64,000 nt of DNA. Source: Closterium sp. Naga37s-1 (taxonomy: Eukaryota > Streptophyta > Zygnematophyceae > Desmidiales > Closteriaceae). The first letter of the stretch is position 1; each line of letters opens with the position of its first letter. Of the stretch, positions 1 through 11,772 are shown in pieces. Where the stretch lies: contig CANJKZ010000078.1 in the NCBI GenBank assembly GCA_947471745.1, positions 4,654,501-4,718,500 of the forward strand, written 5' to 3'. The translations under genes were made by a program, and so were the position numbers. The notes beneath the pieces are model-generated. The model ran no database searches. It was given only the letters and a program-made list of their open reading frames with translations, and was not told where the DNA came from.

Positions 1-3000
1 ACTCATGGGGGTCAGCGTGTGTCGATCTGCACGTGTACACAGACGGGTCGTCACTTGGCCACGTTCACTCGTCGGCCAGGGTCGAGTCTGTACACACTGG
101 CTACCGAGCCTCCTCGGATAGTTGCGTCTGCCCAGGTGTCCGCATCAGGTCAGGTAGCACCCCCTTGCTCGTGTCGCCTCCTGTCGCACCAGACTCTCCT
201 GTGGCACCACCACCTTGGTCACCCCTCCCTACCACGCCTTCGTGGCATGCACTCCCGCCTCCTTGTCTCTGGTCTTCCCACGTCTCTGCCTCCCCTCCCG
301 CCCTCGCCTGCCCGTCCCTGCCTTCTTTGCGTCGAGGGGCGGCAGCGCGCCGGTCCTCACTCCTCCTCGTTTCCTCCGACGACTGCTCCCCTGCAGACTC
401 TCCACATGGACGTGTGGGGCCCAGCCCACGCCAGTGGACAGGGCCGCGAGTGCTACTTTCTGCTGGTCGTTGACGACTACACGCGGTACACCACGGTCTT
501 CCCCTTGCGCAGCAAGGGTCAGGTCATTGATGTCTTGATCCCGTGGATCCGTGCAGTACGTCTCTAGCTCCGCGAGCAGTTCCACCAGGACCTTCCTGTC
601 CTGCGTCTGCACTCTGATAGAGGTGGTGAGTTCTCCTCCGACCTCTTGCGGGACTTTTGTCGTGGGGAGGGCATTCTCCAGTTGTTCACGATTCCGGACT
701 CCCCTCAGCAAAATGAGATTGCTGAGCGCCGCATTGGCTTAGTCATGGAGGTCGCTCGTACCTCCATGATCCATGCGGCTGCTCCCCATTTTCTGTGGCC
801 GTTTGCGGTCCGGTACGCTGCGCATCAGCTCAACCTCTGGCCCCGTGTCTCCTTGCCGGAGACCTCGCCCACATTGCGTTGGACGGGGGAGGTTGGCGAT
901 GCGTCGGTGTTCCGGGTCTGGGGCTCTCGTGCCTTTGTTCGCGATTCGTTCGCGGACAAGCTCTCTGCCCGTGCTATCCCTTGCGTCTTCCTTGGCTTTC
1001 CCCTTGACGCGCCTGGCTGGAAGTTTTACCATCCCACCTCGTGCCGTGTCTTCCCCTCTTAGGACGTCACGTTTGACGAGTCGGTTCCCTTTTACCATCT
1101 CTTCCCCTACCGCTCTGCCCCTCCCCCACCCCCGCCGCTCTTCCTTTGCCATTGGTCCCCCTCTGGTAGACCCCCTCCCGCCCCAGGGTCCTGCTCCCTA
1201 AGGTGTGTCTCAGGTCAACCCTCTCCCTGGTATTACACCTGTTGAGGTAGTTGGCGACTCAGGTGCTTCTCGAGGCACTGCGTCTGGGGGTGCGGAGCCT
1301 GGGGGCGCTGAGTCTGAGGGTGCTGGGTCTGGGGGTGCTGAGCCTGGGGGTGCAGAGCGTGGGGGTGCTGAGCCTGCGGGTGTGGAGCCTGGGGGTGTTG
1401 AGCCTGAGGGTGTTGAGCCTGGGGGTGCTGAGTTGGAGGGTGCGGAGTCTGGAGGTGCTGAGCCTCGGGGTGCTGCTTCGTCTGGAGGTCCTGCCAGTGC
1501 TTTGCCGAGACTGTCTCCGCGGCCAGAGACTCTCTCCCCACAGCAGCTGCGTGAGTGGCTTGTTCGACGCGCATGCCTTCGGAGTGGAGCTGCCGAAGCT
1601 GGAGACACTGGAGACACTGGAGACACTGGAGCTGGAGGTGCTGGAGTTCCTGCTGGAGTTGGTGGTACTGGAGGTACTACGGCTGCTGGTCCTAGAGGTT
1701 CTCGTACCAGGGGTACTTGAGCTGCCGGGACTGGTGGTGTTGGGGGCGCTGGAGGTGGAGACCCCCCGGAGCCTGGAGCTGCTGGGGCTGGAGGCACTGG
1801 AGCTGGAGGCACTGGCGCTGGTGGCGCTAGAGCTGGAGGAGCTGAAGCCGGCCGTGACCGTACTTCGTTCCCCTGCTTCAGCAGGTTCTTGGTGTTCCGT
1901 CTTCTACTAGCCTTACTCCTCCCCTGCTGTATCCACCGCCTAACCAATCGCAGCTGCCGTTACAGCCAGCCTCCCCACTGCCTGCTCCTTCTCCTTACAC
2001 TGAGCAGTCCGGCGGTCTTACAGAGCGTCGTGAGCCTGCGTCTCGTCCTGTCTCGCCTGTTCGCACTGCTCGTTGCGTTCCTCGTTCGCGTCCTCCTCCT
2101 GTCTCCGGTACGCACGCTATGACACTTCGTCCTTCCTCTGTTCCACTACGTGTTCCTCTGCCGCCTCCTCCTGAGTCCTCTCTTCCTGCTGTCACTGACC
2201 CTTCTTTTGAGTCCACTGCTGCGTCTGCCCTCGTTGCTGAGCTGCTTGACTTTGCTCCTGCCTGTCGTCTAGACTACGCCACTGCTCTTATTGCTGAGTC
2301 TGAGTCTGCCAGTCCTCCGTCCATCGAGGGTGAGTGTGCTGTTGGCATGGACGTCCTTGAGGACAGAGAGGAGGACTTTGAGTGTCTTGCAGGTGCTGTA
2401 CCTCGTTTCGCTTCCATGCTGCTTGCCCCTGAGGGAGACCCGGATGCACCAAACATCCCGACCCCACCCTCTTACGCAGAGGCGATTACGGGTCCTTACT
2501 CCTCTCAGTGGCAGGCAGCCATGGATGCCGAGATGGCATCTTGGAAGTCCACAGGCACCTACGTCGACGCAGTTCCCCCGTCTAGGGCGAACATAGTCGA
2601 TGGCATGTGGATTTTCAGTGTGAAGCGGCCACCGGGTTCTCCGCCTGCCTTCAAGGCGCGTTACGTTGCTCGAGGCTTCAGTCAGCGACAGGGGGTTGAC
2701 TACTTCCAGACCTTCTCCCCCACCCCGAAGATGACCACTCTTCGGGTGTTGCTGCACGTCGCTGCTTAGCCTGACTACGAGCTGCACTCTCTTGACTTCA
2801 GCACAAGTTTCTTGCAGGGCAGCCTGCACGAGGAGATCTGGCTGCGCCGCCCACCTAGCTTTACTGGGTCGTTTCCTGCAAGTACCCAGTGGAGCCTCTG
2901 GCGGCCAGTCTACGGTCTTCGCCAGGCGCCTCGCGAGTGGCACGACACACTGAGGACTACACTTGCAGCTCTTGGGTTTGCTCCTTCTACTGCTGGCCCG

Positions 3001-4395
3001 TCGATGTTTCTACGCACCGACACCTCGCTGCCGCCGTTCTACGTCCTCGTCTACGTCGACGACCTGGTCTTTTCCACTGTTGACACTGAGGCACTGACCC
3101 TTGTGAAGTCGGAGCTGCAGAAGAGACACACCTGCGTTGACCTGGGTGAACTGCACAGCTATCTTGGCTTGCAGATCACCCGGGACAGAGCACGGCGCAC
3201 CATCACCCTGACTCAGTCACACATGGTGCAACAGGTCCTTCAGCGCTTCGGCTTACAGTTCTCCTCGCCACAGCCCACTCCTCTGTCTACCGGCCTCTCG
3301 CTCTCACCTCCACCTTCGGACGAGTCCATAGAGCCGAGTGGTCCGTACCTAGAGCTTGTGGGTTGCCTCATGTACCTGATGACGTGCACACGACCTGACC
3401 TCGCGTACCCTCTCAGCCTTTTGGCTCGCTACGTGGCTCCCGGTAGGCACCAAAAGGTGCACTGGGATGCTGCGAAGAGGATACTGCGTTACTTGTGCAG
3501 TACGTCGGGCATGGGGCTCATGCTTGGAGGACGGGGTCCAATTGTCCTCACTGGTCACGCAAACGCTTCTTGGGTTGACGACTTAGCTACGCAGCGGTCG
3601 TCACAGGGTTACACCTTCAGCCTTGATTTCGGCTCTGTTTCCTGGCGGTCTACCCGCTCATCTTCGGTTCTCAGCTCCAATTGTGAGGCTGAGATCTACG
3701 CAGGGGCCATGGCTGCACAGGAGCTCCGCTAGCTCACCTACCTGGTGACTGACTCGGGAGAGCAGCCTCGTTCGCCTCCAGTTCTGTACATAGACAACAA
3801 GGCCATGATTGCCTTGTGGCAGGAGCACAGACTGGAGCACAGAATGAAGCACATCGCTCTGCGATACTTCCTTGCTCGAGAGTTGCAGCACCGTGGCCAT
3901 CTTTGTCTTGCGTACGTGGCCACTAGGGCCAACACTGCTGATATATTTACCAAGGTACTTCCGCCTGGTGATCATCAGCGCTCCTCTACTTTTTTAGGCC
4001 TTGTGCCTACTTTGCCTCACTTGCTCACTGCAAGGCTTTGCTTGTACTGTGATCTATGTATATAACTGCAGCTTACACTTGCTAGGGTATGATCACTGTA
4101 TTTTTTGTTCTCTTTTATATAACTCTGCATGTGAACTGGCCTTGTGGCCCTTTGCTTGTGCTCGGACTGTGTGGTGACTTTGTGATCCACCCTGAGCTTG
4201 CTTTGCTTTTCTTGACTGGTCTTGTGACCACTTGTTCTCCCCCACTTTGCCTATGGGGGTGTGTCAGAATGTTATAGTGCTTACAATTGTGTAGGCTATA
4301 GTGGGATAGCCCATAAGGGGTACAACCCAATTAGGGTTAGTACTTGTACCCAACTGTTTCATAGTTCATTCATTTTCTCGTTCATTCTTATGACA
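1..4395 (+). mobile_element. Copia LTR retrotransposon A1, 3' part, broken
   Basis: This is a family A Ty1/Copia fossil whose 5' part lies before the window. Parts in order: GAG-pre-integrase (about 100-330), integrase core with the DVWGPA, HSDRGGEF and PQQ landmarks (about 380-1060), a Gly/Ala/Glu-rich linker of short tandem repeats (about 1205-2120), reverse transcriptase with a YVDD box (about 2500-3250), RNase H (about 3540-4040), a 3' untranslated stretch, a short G-rich polypurine tract, and the 3' LTR. The order integrase before RT is what defines Copia. It is broken in roughly half a dozen places. It ends directly against family B sequence, so it appears to be inserted in element B1; the left target duplicate is outside the window. 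Confidence 0.9.
4262..4395 (+). repeat. 3' LTR of A1
   Basis: A 134-bp terminal repeat with TGTCAG...ATGACA ends, preceded by the CTATGGGGGTG polypurine tract that all family A copies share. It contains the family core around AGGCTATAGTGGGATAG. The five bases after it (GTACA) should be repeated at the unseen left end. Confidence 0.8.
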
Positions 4396-7300
4396 GTACA
4401 TTCTGGCGACACGGATGACATCGCCAAATTCCCAAAAGAGGTCCTGGAGCACCTCTCCGTTCGAGCCTTCGCAGCAGACGCTGATGCCAGCGCCGACAAG
4501 GGACCTGAAAAGAAGCAGAACAACGAAGCACAAAGGCAAAAATATTATTAGAAGACTATCGGATATCGTGCGGAACCAGAAACATTGCATCAGCGACTCG
4601 GGCGCCCCTCACACACCACGCTCAAGAACTCTATAAGGGCCGGTGTTTTTGACGATTACACACTACTTCTTCCTCGAGGAGGATCTCTCACAGCAGAATC
4701 AGTTGATCCACCATGCACCGTGTGCCCGACTGCATCACTCGCCCACAAGCCATTTCCGGATTTACCTCCTGGCTACGAACACTACAAGCCACTCGATAAA
4801 GTCTACAACGACTTCATGATTCTTAGTCAAGAAGGGCTCGACGGCGAGTACTACACGCTTACCTTCATTGACGCATGCACCTGCTATGTGTGGGCCATCA
4901 ACACTGACTGCCACTCCCTAGCCTTCGAGTGCTTTGTGGCATGGATGAAACAGGCTAAACGTCAATCTCGACTGAAGCTGAAAACCTACCAGACAGACGT
5001 GGGTTTGGATTTCTTCTCAACTGAGTTCAAAAAACTCTTCAAGCAGAAGGGGATTGAGCACCTGGTGTCCCTGCCCTACGCTCACGAGCAGCAAGGAGTA
5101 GCAGAACGGACAAACAGGAGCCTCGCCACCAGGATGAGGGCCCTGATGAAGCAGTCAGCCGTCCCTACCAAGTGCTGGCCATTTGCGATGAACCACGCTG
5201 TCCGGCTGCACAACTTGCTGTCGTCCCGAAGCCTCGAGAACAAAAACTCTCCCTACAGGGCTTGGACGGGCAGAAAGGCAGACACGCGTCTGCTTTAGGT
5301 GTTCGGCTGCATGGTACAGTACTGGCCACACACAGCAAGGACCGGAAAATTTGCTGACCGGGCACGCTGGGGCATTCACCTTAGGATCGAAAAGGAATAC
5401 AAGGTGTGGATCGTGCTGGACTACGCGGCACACAAAGTCACAAAATCACGTGACTGCATCTTCTACGAGATGCTGACTCTGCCACTGTTCAAGGAGCACC
5501 GCGAAGCTGACAAAGCACCAGAAAGGATTTTCGAAGGACATCGCTGCTTCGCCACGTCACACGATGAAGCATACCTGGTGGAGGACACTGACGCAGCAGA
5601 CAACACACCAACGGATCCATATCCCGATATCCCCCTTACAAGCCCACTCCAAACTCCACCTGTTCATCAATTCGATATTGCCGATACACTTCGTAAAGCC
5701 CACAATTACAACAATGAAGCGCGCCGATCTCCGGATGTCGAGTTACCACCACCGAACACCTCGCAAGACACCCTCCGCCTCGGCAACGACGGTGACAACG
5801 ATGTCGTCGAAGTAACCAGCTTCCACGACTACGACCGCCTTCACTACGAAAAGACCAACGAAACTGGTCTCCGCATCCTTGGGCTCGCCGTAGCTGTTCG
5901 CCACACCTCCCCCAAGGAACCCACCACCGTTTGCCAGGCATTGTCTGGCCCCGACAGTGAGAAATGGAAGGCAGCCATGGCCACAGAAGTCGCAGCACTG
6001 AAGAGCCGCGGAATGTGGAAACTGGTTCCACGATCATTGGCAAAGGGGAGAAAAATGCTTTGTGGAAAATAGGTTTTCCGCATCAAAACACTCGCGGATG
6101 GCTCCATGGACAAATACAAGGCGAGATGGGTGGTGCGCGGGTTCCAGAAAACTCACATGGTGGACTTCGACCTCACCTGCGCGCCTGTCGGACAACACAC
6201 CTTGGTGTCATCTGCGTTGTCCTTGGTGAGTTGTCCGACATCCTTGGTGACACCGAGGATCCTCATCTGCATCGCAGCCGTCAAAGAGCGGCCACCCCGT
6301 CAAATCAACGTCGGCAGTGCATTCCTATACGCTCCCGTCGACGCCATCATCTTCGTTGAGCAGCCGCATGCCTTTGAGGAGCGCGATGGCGCCGTCTGCC
6401 TTCTTCAAAAATCCCTCTACGGGATTAAATAGGCACCTCGATTGTGGCAGCAGTACCTGCACACCGTCCTCACGGAGCTCGGATTCAAACAACTACCGCA
6501 TGACCTTGAGATGTACCAGAAGGAGTTGCGCGGCAAGTTCATCCTTCTCGTCGCCTACGTCAACAATCTACTCTACACCGGCGACGACACGGAGCTGCTG
6601 GACCAGTTTGAGGCAGACATCAAAGAGAAGCTAGAAGTGACAATCAACCACAATGTCACGCAATTCCTGGGCCTCAACATCACTCAGTCCGCCACCTCCA
6701 TTCACCTTTCCGCCGCCAAATATGTTGAAACACTCGCGAAGAAATTCGCTGTCGTGCCGATCAATCTCACCACTCCCTACCGCACTCCTCCTCCTAATCA
6801 CGAACAGATACCACACCGCTCTCCATCGACGATCATCGGCTCTATCAACAGCAGCTGGGGTGTCTCCTGTTCACCGCCGTCACGTGCCGGCCCGATCTCT
6901 CCTACGTCGCAAGCCAGATCGCATTGTACATGAAGCGGCCTGAAGGGGAGAATTTACTAGATCTACGCCGAGCACTTCAATACTTCGTCTCCACTCCTGA
7001 CGTTGGCCTCACCTACGAAGCTAACCTAACAAGTACCCTGCAGCTCCATGGCTACGTAACTGCAGACCACGCAGGAGACATTGACAACAGACGCTCTCCC
7101 ACAGGATTCATTTTTGAACTCCAACCTGCTGGGCTCATCTCTTGGAACTCTCAAAAACAGGAACTCATCGCCCTTTCGTCAGCCGAAGCTGAGTTCATCG
7201 CTGCCAGTGCAGCTGTTCGCGAAGGACTGTACCTGATGGAGCTCCTGCAAGAAGCGAAAGTGACGACAAACTGGCAATTCACGTTACTCTACGACAACTA

Positions 7301-7545
7301 GAGCGCGATCAAAATCGCGAACAAGACTGACTTCATGAACCGCACGAAACACATCGCACTCCGTTACTTCTTCGTCAAAGACGAAATCGACAAAGGGAAG
7401 GTCAAACTCACATACTGCCCAACTGGTGACATGGCAGCAAACTTCTTGACCAAGAAGCTGCCACATCAGAAGTTTCAGCACTGCACCGACCTCTCCGGGA
7501 TCTCGAAGAAATCCCGCATGGCTCACCTTCAGGAATGAAGGGGAG

Positions 7546-7620
7546 TGTTGGAATAACCTAAAGGTTACAGTAACATTCCCGAAGGCTCTCCACTCGCGCG
7601 TCACTCCATAACGAAGCTAC
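7546..7620 (+). repeat. 3' LTR of B1, first part
   Basis: Starts TGTTGG straight after the polypurine tract GAAGGGGAG. A2 is inserted after 75 bp; the duplicated target GCTAC is at 7616-7620 and 10574-10578, and the LTR continues to about 10959. The far end is uncertain. Confidence 0.6.
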
Positions 7621-7750
7621 TGTCAAAGATACGAACGAGAATGAATGAACTAGCAGCAGGATGAGTACAAGTACTAACCCTGAGTTGTGTTGTACCCCAT
7701 ATGGGCTACCCCACTACAGCCTACAAAATGTACAGCATATAAGTTTGACA
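7621..7750 (-). repeat. 3' LTR of A2
   Basis: 130 bp with TGTCAA...TTGACA ends (minus-strand sense). Next to it, at 7751 onward, lies the reversed polypurine tract CACCCCCATAGG. Its partner is 10459-10573. Confidence 0.85.
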
Positions 7751-7951
7751 CACCCCCATAGGCAAAGTGGGGGAGAACAAGTGGTCACAAGACCTGTCAA
7801 GAAAAGCAAAGCAAGCTCAGGGTAGATCACAAAGTCACCACACAGTCCGAGCACAAGCAAAGAGTTATACAAAGAGAACAAACAATACAGTGATCATACC
7901 CTAGCAAGTGCAAGCATGCAAGTATATATAGAGATCACAGTACAAGCAGAG

Positions 7952-9921
7952 TCAAGCAGTAAGCAAGTGAGGAAAAGTGGGCACAAGGCCTAACACAGTA
8001 GCAAAGCGCTGATGATCACCAGGCGGAAGTGCCTTGGTGAAGACATCAGCAGTGTTGGCCCGAGTGGCCACGTACGCAAGACCAAGGTGGCCACGCTGCT
8101 GCAACTCTCGAGCAAGGAAGTATCGCAGAGCGATGTGCTTTGTTCTGTGCTCCAGTCTGTGCTCCTGACACAAGGCAATCATGGCCTTGTTGTCTACGTA
8201 CAGAACTAGAGGTGAACGAGGCTGCTCTCCCAAGTCAGTCAGCAGGTAGGTGAGCCAGCGTAGCTCCTGTGCAGCCATGGCCCCTGCGTAGATCTCAGCC
8301 TCACAACTGGAGCTGAGAACCGAAGACGAGCGGGTAGACCGCCAAGAAACAGAGCCGGAACCAAGGCTGAAGGTGTAACCCTGTGACGACCGCTGCGTAG
8401 CTGAGTCGTCAACCCAGGAGGCGTCTGCCTGACCAGTGAGAACAAATGGACCCAGTCCTCCAAGGACAAGCCCCATGCCCGACGTACTGCACAGGTAACG
8501 CAGTACCCTCTTCGCAGCATCCCAGTGCACCTTCGATGCCTACCGGGAGCCACGTAGCGAGCCAGAAGGCTGAGAGGGTACGCGAGGTCAGGTCGTGTGC
8601 ACGTCATCAGGTACATGAGGCAACCCACAAGCTCTGGGTATGGACCACTCGGCTCTACAGACTCGTCCGAAGGTGGAGCTGGGAGCGAGTGGCTGGTAGA
8701 CAGAGGAGTGGGCTGTGGCGAGGAGAACTGGAAGCCGAAGCGCTGAAGGACCTGGTGCACCATGTGTGACTGAGTCAGTGTGATGGTGCGCCGTGCTCTG
8801 TCTCGGGTGATCTGCAGGCCAAGATAGCTGCGCAGTTCACCCAGGCCAGTGCAGGTGTGTCTCTTCTGCAGCTCTGACTTCACAAGGGTCAGTGCCTCAG
8901 TGTCAGCAATGGCAAAGACGAGGTCGTCGACGTACACAAGGACGTAGAACGGCAGCAGCGAGGTGTCGGTGCGTAGAAACAGCGACGGGTCCGCAGTAGA
9001 AGGAGCAAACCCAAGAGCCCCAAGTGTAGTCCTCAGTGTGTCGTGCCACTCGCAAGGCGCCTGGCGGAGACCGTAGACTGGCCGGCGGAGGCTCCACTGT
9101 GTACCTGCAGGAAACGTCCCAATGAAACGAGGTGGTCGGCGCAACCAGATCTCCTCGTGCAGGCTGCCCTGCAGGAAAGCTGTGCTGAAGTCCAGAGAGT
9201 GCAACTCGTAGTCATGCTGAGCAGCGACGTGCAGCAACACCTGAAGAGTAGTCATCTTCGGGGTGGGGGAGAAGGTCTGGAAGTAGTCAACTCCCTGTCG
9301 CTGACTGAAGCCTCGAGCAACGTAACGTGCCTTGAAGGCAGGCGGAGAACCCGACGGCCGCTTCACCCTGAAAATCCACATGCCATCGACTATGTTCGCC
9401 CGAGACGGGGGAACTTCATCGACGTAGGTGCTTGTGGATTTCCAGGATGCCATCTCGGCATCCATGGCTGCCTGCCACTGAGAGGAGTAAGGACCCGTAA
9501 TCGCCTCTGCGTAAGAGCGCGGGGTCGGGATGACTGGAGCATCCGGGTCTCCCTCAGGGGCAAGCAGCATGGAAGCGAAACGAGGTACAATAGCTGCAAG
9601 ACACTCAAAGTCCTCCTGCCTGTCCTCAAGGACGTCCGTGCCAAGAGCAGACTCACCCCCGACGTACGGAGGACTGGCAGACATAGACTCAGCAGCTAGA
9701 GCAGTGGCATAGTCTAGACGGCAGGCAGGAGCAAAGTCAACCAGCTCAGCAACGAGAGCAGACGCAGCAGCAGACTCAAGTGAAGGGTCAGTGACCGTGG
9801 GACTGGCAGCACGAGCTCGGTTAGACGCAGGGTCAGGGACCTCAGGAAGAGAGGACGCAGGAGGAGCAGGCAGAGGAACACGCAGTAGAACAGAGGAAGG
9901 ACGGAGTGCCATAGCGTGCAT
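7952..9921 (-). CDS. RT and RNase H region of A2 (fossil)
   Basis: Copia reverse transcriptase and RNase H domains recognised from the landmarks MDAEMASWKS, SLDFSTAFLQG, VYVDDLVF and YVDNKAMIAL, and from the C-terminal ANTADVFTKAL. Coordinates are domain limits, not a claim of a working frame. It is a close relative of the same regions of A1, A4, A6, A7 and A8. Confidence 0.85.
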
Positions 9922-10046
9922 GCCGGGAACAGGAAGAGGATGCGAACAAGGAGCGCGACGAGCAGTGCGAACAGGCGAGACAGGACGAGACGCAGGCTCA
10001 CGAAGCTCTGTAAGACCGCCGGTCTGCTCAGTGTAAGGAGAGGGAG

Positions 10047-10458
10047 CAGAATCCCAAGCACTAGACCATAGGGATAAAAGGGCTTGTTAAGTTGCGGGTC
10101 AGTGTGCCCATAACCCCCTAGGACAACGAGCATGTAACCCTTTCCTAGGATCAATCGGGGATCATCAGTGGACCTCTGACACCCCCCCGCACTGGGATGG
10201 CCGAAGTGCACACACTGGGATTTAAGCCCGAGACCTTTGCTATGATACCATGTCAGAATCCCAACCACTAGACCATTGGGATAAAAGGGCTTGTTAAGTA
10301 GCGGGTCAATGCGCCCATAACCCCCCAGGACAACGAGCCTGTAACCCTTCCCTAGGATCAATCGGGGATCACCAGTGGACCTCTGACACCCCCCCCGCAC
10401 TGGGATGCCCGAAGTGAACATACTGGGATTCGAACCCGAGACCTTCGCTCTGATACCA
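10047..10458 (-). mobile_element. TRIM/SMART-like mini LTR element, tandem (T1)
   Basis: On the minus strand the order is internal segment (10458-10389, 70 bp), LTR (10388-10251, 138 bp, TGTCAGAGG...TTCTGACA), a second internal segment (10250-10182, 69 bp) and a second LTR (10181-10047, lacking a few end bases). Each internal segment starts with a primer-binding site like TGGTATCAGAGC (plant initiator-tRNA-Met type) and ends in a G-run resembling a polypurine tract. No coding capacity. This matches the layout of plant TRIM/SMART miniature LTR elements. The first internal segment abuts the 5' LTR of A2 exactly at the primer-site boundary, which suggests template switching during reverse transcription. 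Confidence 0.75.
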
Positions 10459-10573
10459 TGTCAAAGTTACAGGCGAGAATGAATGAACTAGCAGCTGGAT
10501 GAGTACAAGTACTAACCCTGAGTTGTGTTGTACCCCATATGGGCTACACAATGTACAGCATATAAGTTTGACA
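10459..10573 (-). repeat. 5' LTR of A2
   Basis: 115 bp with the same ends as 7621-7750, followed on the minus strand by a TGGTATCAGAGC primer-binding site. Confidence 0.85.
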
Positions 10574-10959
10574 GCTACGCGCCTGTATCATTATCGCAAT
10601 AGCTCATATAGAGCATGCGGAAGGTCGAGGGTCACCCGAAGGTCAACAGTCGAAGACAGTCAACGGTCGTGACCCTTGACTGCCCAGTAACCGCACTTGG
10701 AAGTTACGTGATGCAACACGGTAACTGTCAAGAATAGTAATAGTCTTGGTTACTGTAACAATGCAATTCAGTTAATAAGGGAATGTACCCCTCAGAGTAC
10801 ATGGCTAGCTATAATTGCTATTTATATCTTTGTACCACTATCCTTTAATCATCTTGTTCTCTTTCAACTTATTAACAAGGTCATTACAAAGACTTCATTG
10901 TCTTCTTTCAAACTTGACAGACTTGTCATATCCACTACGATCCTTCACTTATAACAACA

Positions 10960-11554
10960 TACATGGATATTCGCTTTATGTGAGCAGGAAGGCGTGCTCG
11001 TGTGGTGTCCCAAGGACTGCATGTATCCATTACACATCTTGGTGTTTGTTATCAAAATTGTCATGATTTCGTTAGACTGTATCGAAATGAAAGGTATGAC
11101 CCAGCCTAATGGTGCATGTAGGGGACTTGTAGCTTGGGTGACTTGTTGAGTTCAATAGTGAGTTATCTTATCATCTCTGTCAGCCCGCATCTCTACTTCC
11201 TGCCCTCTTCACTGCCCTTCCCTTCCCCGCTGCCCTTCCCTTGCAATCCCCCCTATCCTCCCTACCTTCTTCTTTCAGTTGCCCTCTGTAGCAGTTTCTC
11301 CCCCGTTCACCATTCCCAAAGCAGCACCACCAGGCGTCTGTATCACAGCTTGCCTAACCAGCACTGTTTTCAACACCCCCACCCCACCCCACCCCACCCC
11401 ACTAAAGGTGGTAAGTACGGTACCGTATATGATAATTGTCTGGTTTCTTGGTTTCAAAACACCCATTCACTATTGTCAGAATTACACTCGTCCGACACTA
11501 CATAAACATGAGAAAGAGGTGGCAATGCAAGCCAACATGAGGTACCACAAAGAC
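10960..11554. other. Spacer without recognised gene
   Basis: Between the end of B1 and the 153-bp palindrome. A pyrimidine-rich tract ends in TTTCAG near 11275 and is followed by an open stretch to about 11410, then by a short (CCCCA)n run at about 11372-11402. This could be a host exon with its acceptor site, but no homology was recognised. Confidence 0.3.
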
Positions 11555-11559
11555 TGAAC

Positions 11560-11712
11560 TGTCAGAGGTCCACTGGTGATCCCCGATTGATCCTAGGGAA
11601 GGGTCACATGCACGTTGGCCTGGGGGGTTATGGGCGCACTGACCCGCTACTTAACAACGTGCCTGTGACCCTTCCCTAGGATCAATCGGGGATCACCAGT
11701 GGACCTCTGACA
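11560..11712. mobile_element. 153-bp palindromic LTR-derived mini-element
   Basis: A near-perfect inverted repeat: 58-bp arms with one mismatch around a 37-bp centre. It starts TGTCAGAGG and ends CCTCTGACA, and is flanked by an exact 5-bp duplication TGAAC (11555-11559 and 11713-11717). The left two-thirds match the start of the T1 LTR (10388-10251), including the central GGGGGGTTATGGGCGC. The right third is the LTR start inverted, in place of the normal LTR end. It therefore carries retrotransposon-type ends and target duplication but has no primer site or coding sequence. An alternative is a MITE of a transposon with TGT...ACA ends, such as Ginger-type elements. Confidence 0.85.
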
Positions 11713-11772
11713 TGAACCTAAACAATGAGCATGAACGAAAACATAAACCTAAACCCAGTGAGCCGTTCCTCC

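Larger units (their letters stand above)
7621..10573 (-). mobile_element. Copia LTR retrotransposon A2, shortened and broken
   Basis: A family A element inserted in the 3' LTR of B1, flanked by an exact 5-bp duplication GCTAC (7616-7620 and 10574-10578). Reading on the minus strand from 10573: 5' LTR, a TRIM-like tandem (10389-10458 and 10047-10388), linker and RT (about 8500-10040), RNase H (about 7952-8500), 3' untranslated region, 3' LTR. No gag or integrase is present, so it moved as a non-autonomous or recombinant copy or was later shortened. Its coding remnant has few breaks. The LTRs differ by about five substitutions plus one length difference over some 115 bp, so it is older than A6 and A8. 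Confidence 0.88.
4396..10959 (+). mobile_element. Copia LTR retrotransposon B1, broken, interrupted by A2
   Basis: A second Copia family, less GC-rich than family A and more like classical plant Copia. Visible parts: GAG-pre-integrase (HQRLGRPS, about 4585-4740), integrase (about 4790-5550), reverse transcriptase (about 5940-6740), RNase H (about 7040-7535), polypurine tract GAAGGGGAG, then the 3' LTR starting at 7546. That LTR is split by A2 (7621-10573 plus its duplicated target) and resumes at 10579. Its outer end near 10959 is estimated from an ACAACA end and is not confirmed, because the 5' LTR is outside the window. It is broken in about ten places and older than most family A copies. 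A1 is inserted at its left side. Confidence 0.8.

Noticed and set aside
1210-1947. Pro/Ala/Ser-rich frame antisense to the A1 linker
   Set aside because: Mirror of the linker tandem repeat; similar antisense frames occur in A4, A6 and A7.
10218-10275. A true tRNA gene
   Set aside because: A- and B-box-like words are present, but the sequence does not fold as a cloverleaf with an anticodon arm; it is the LTR/primer-site junction of T1.
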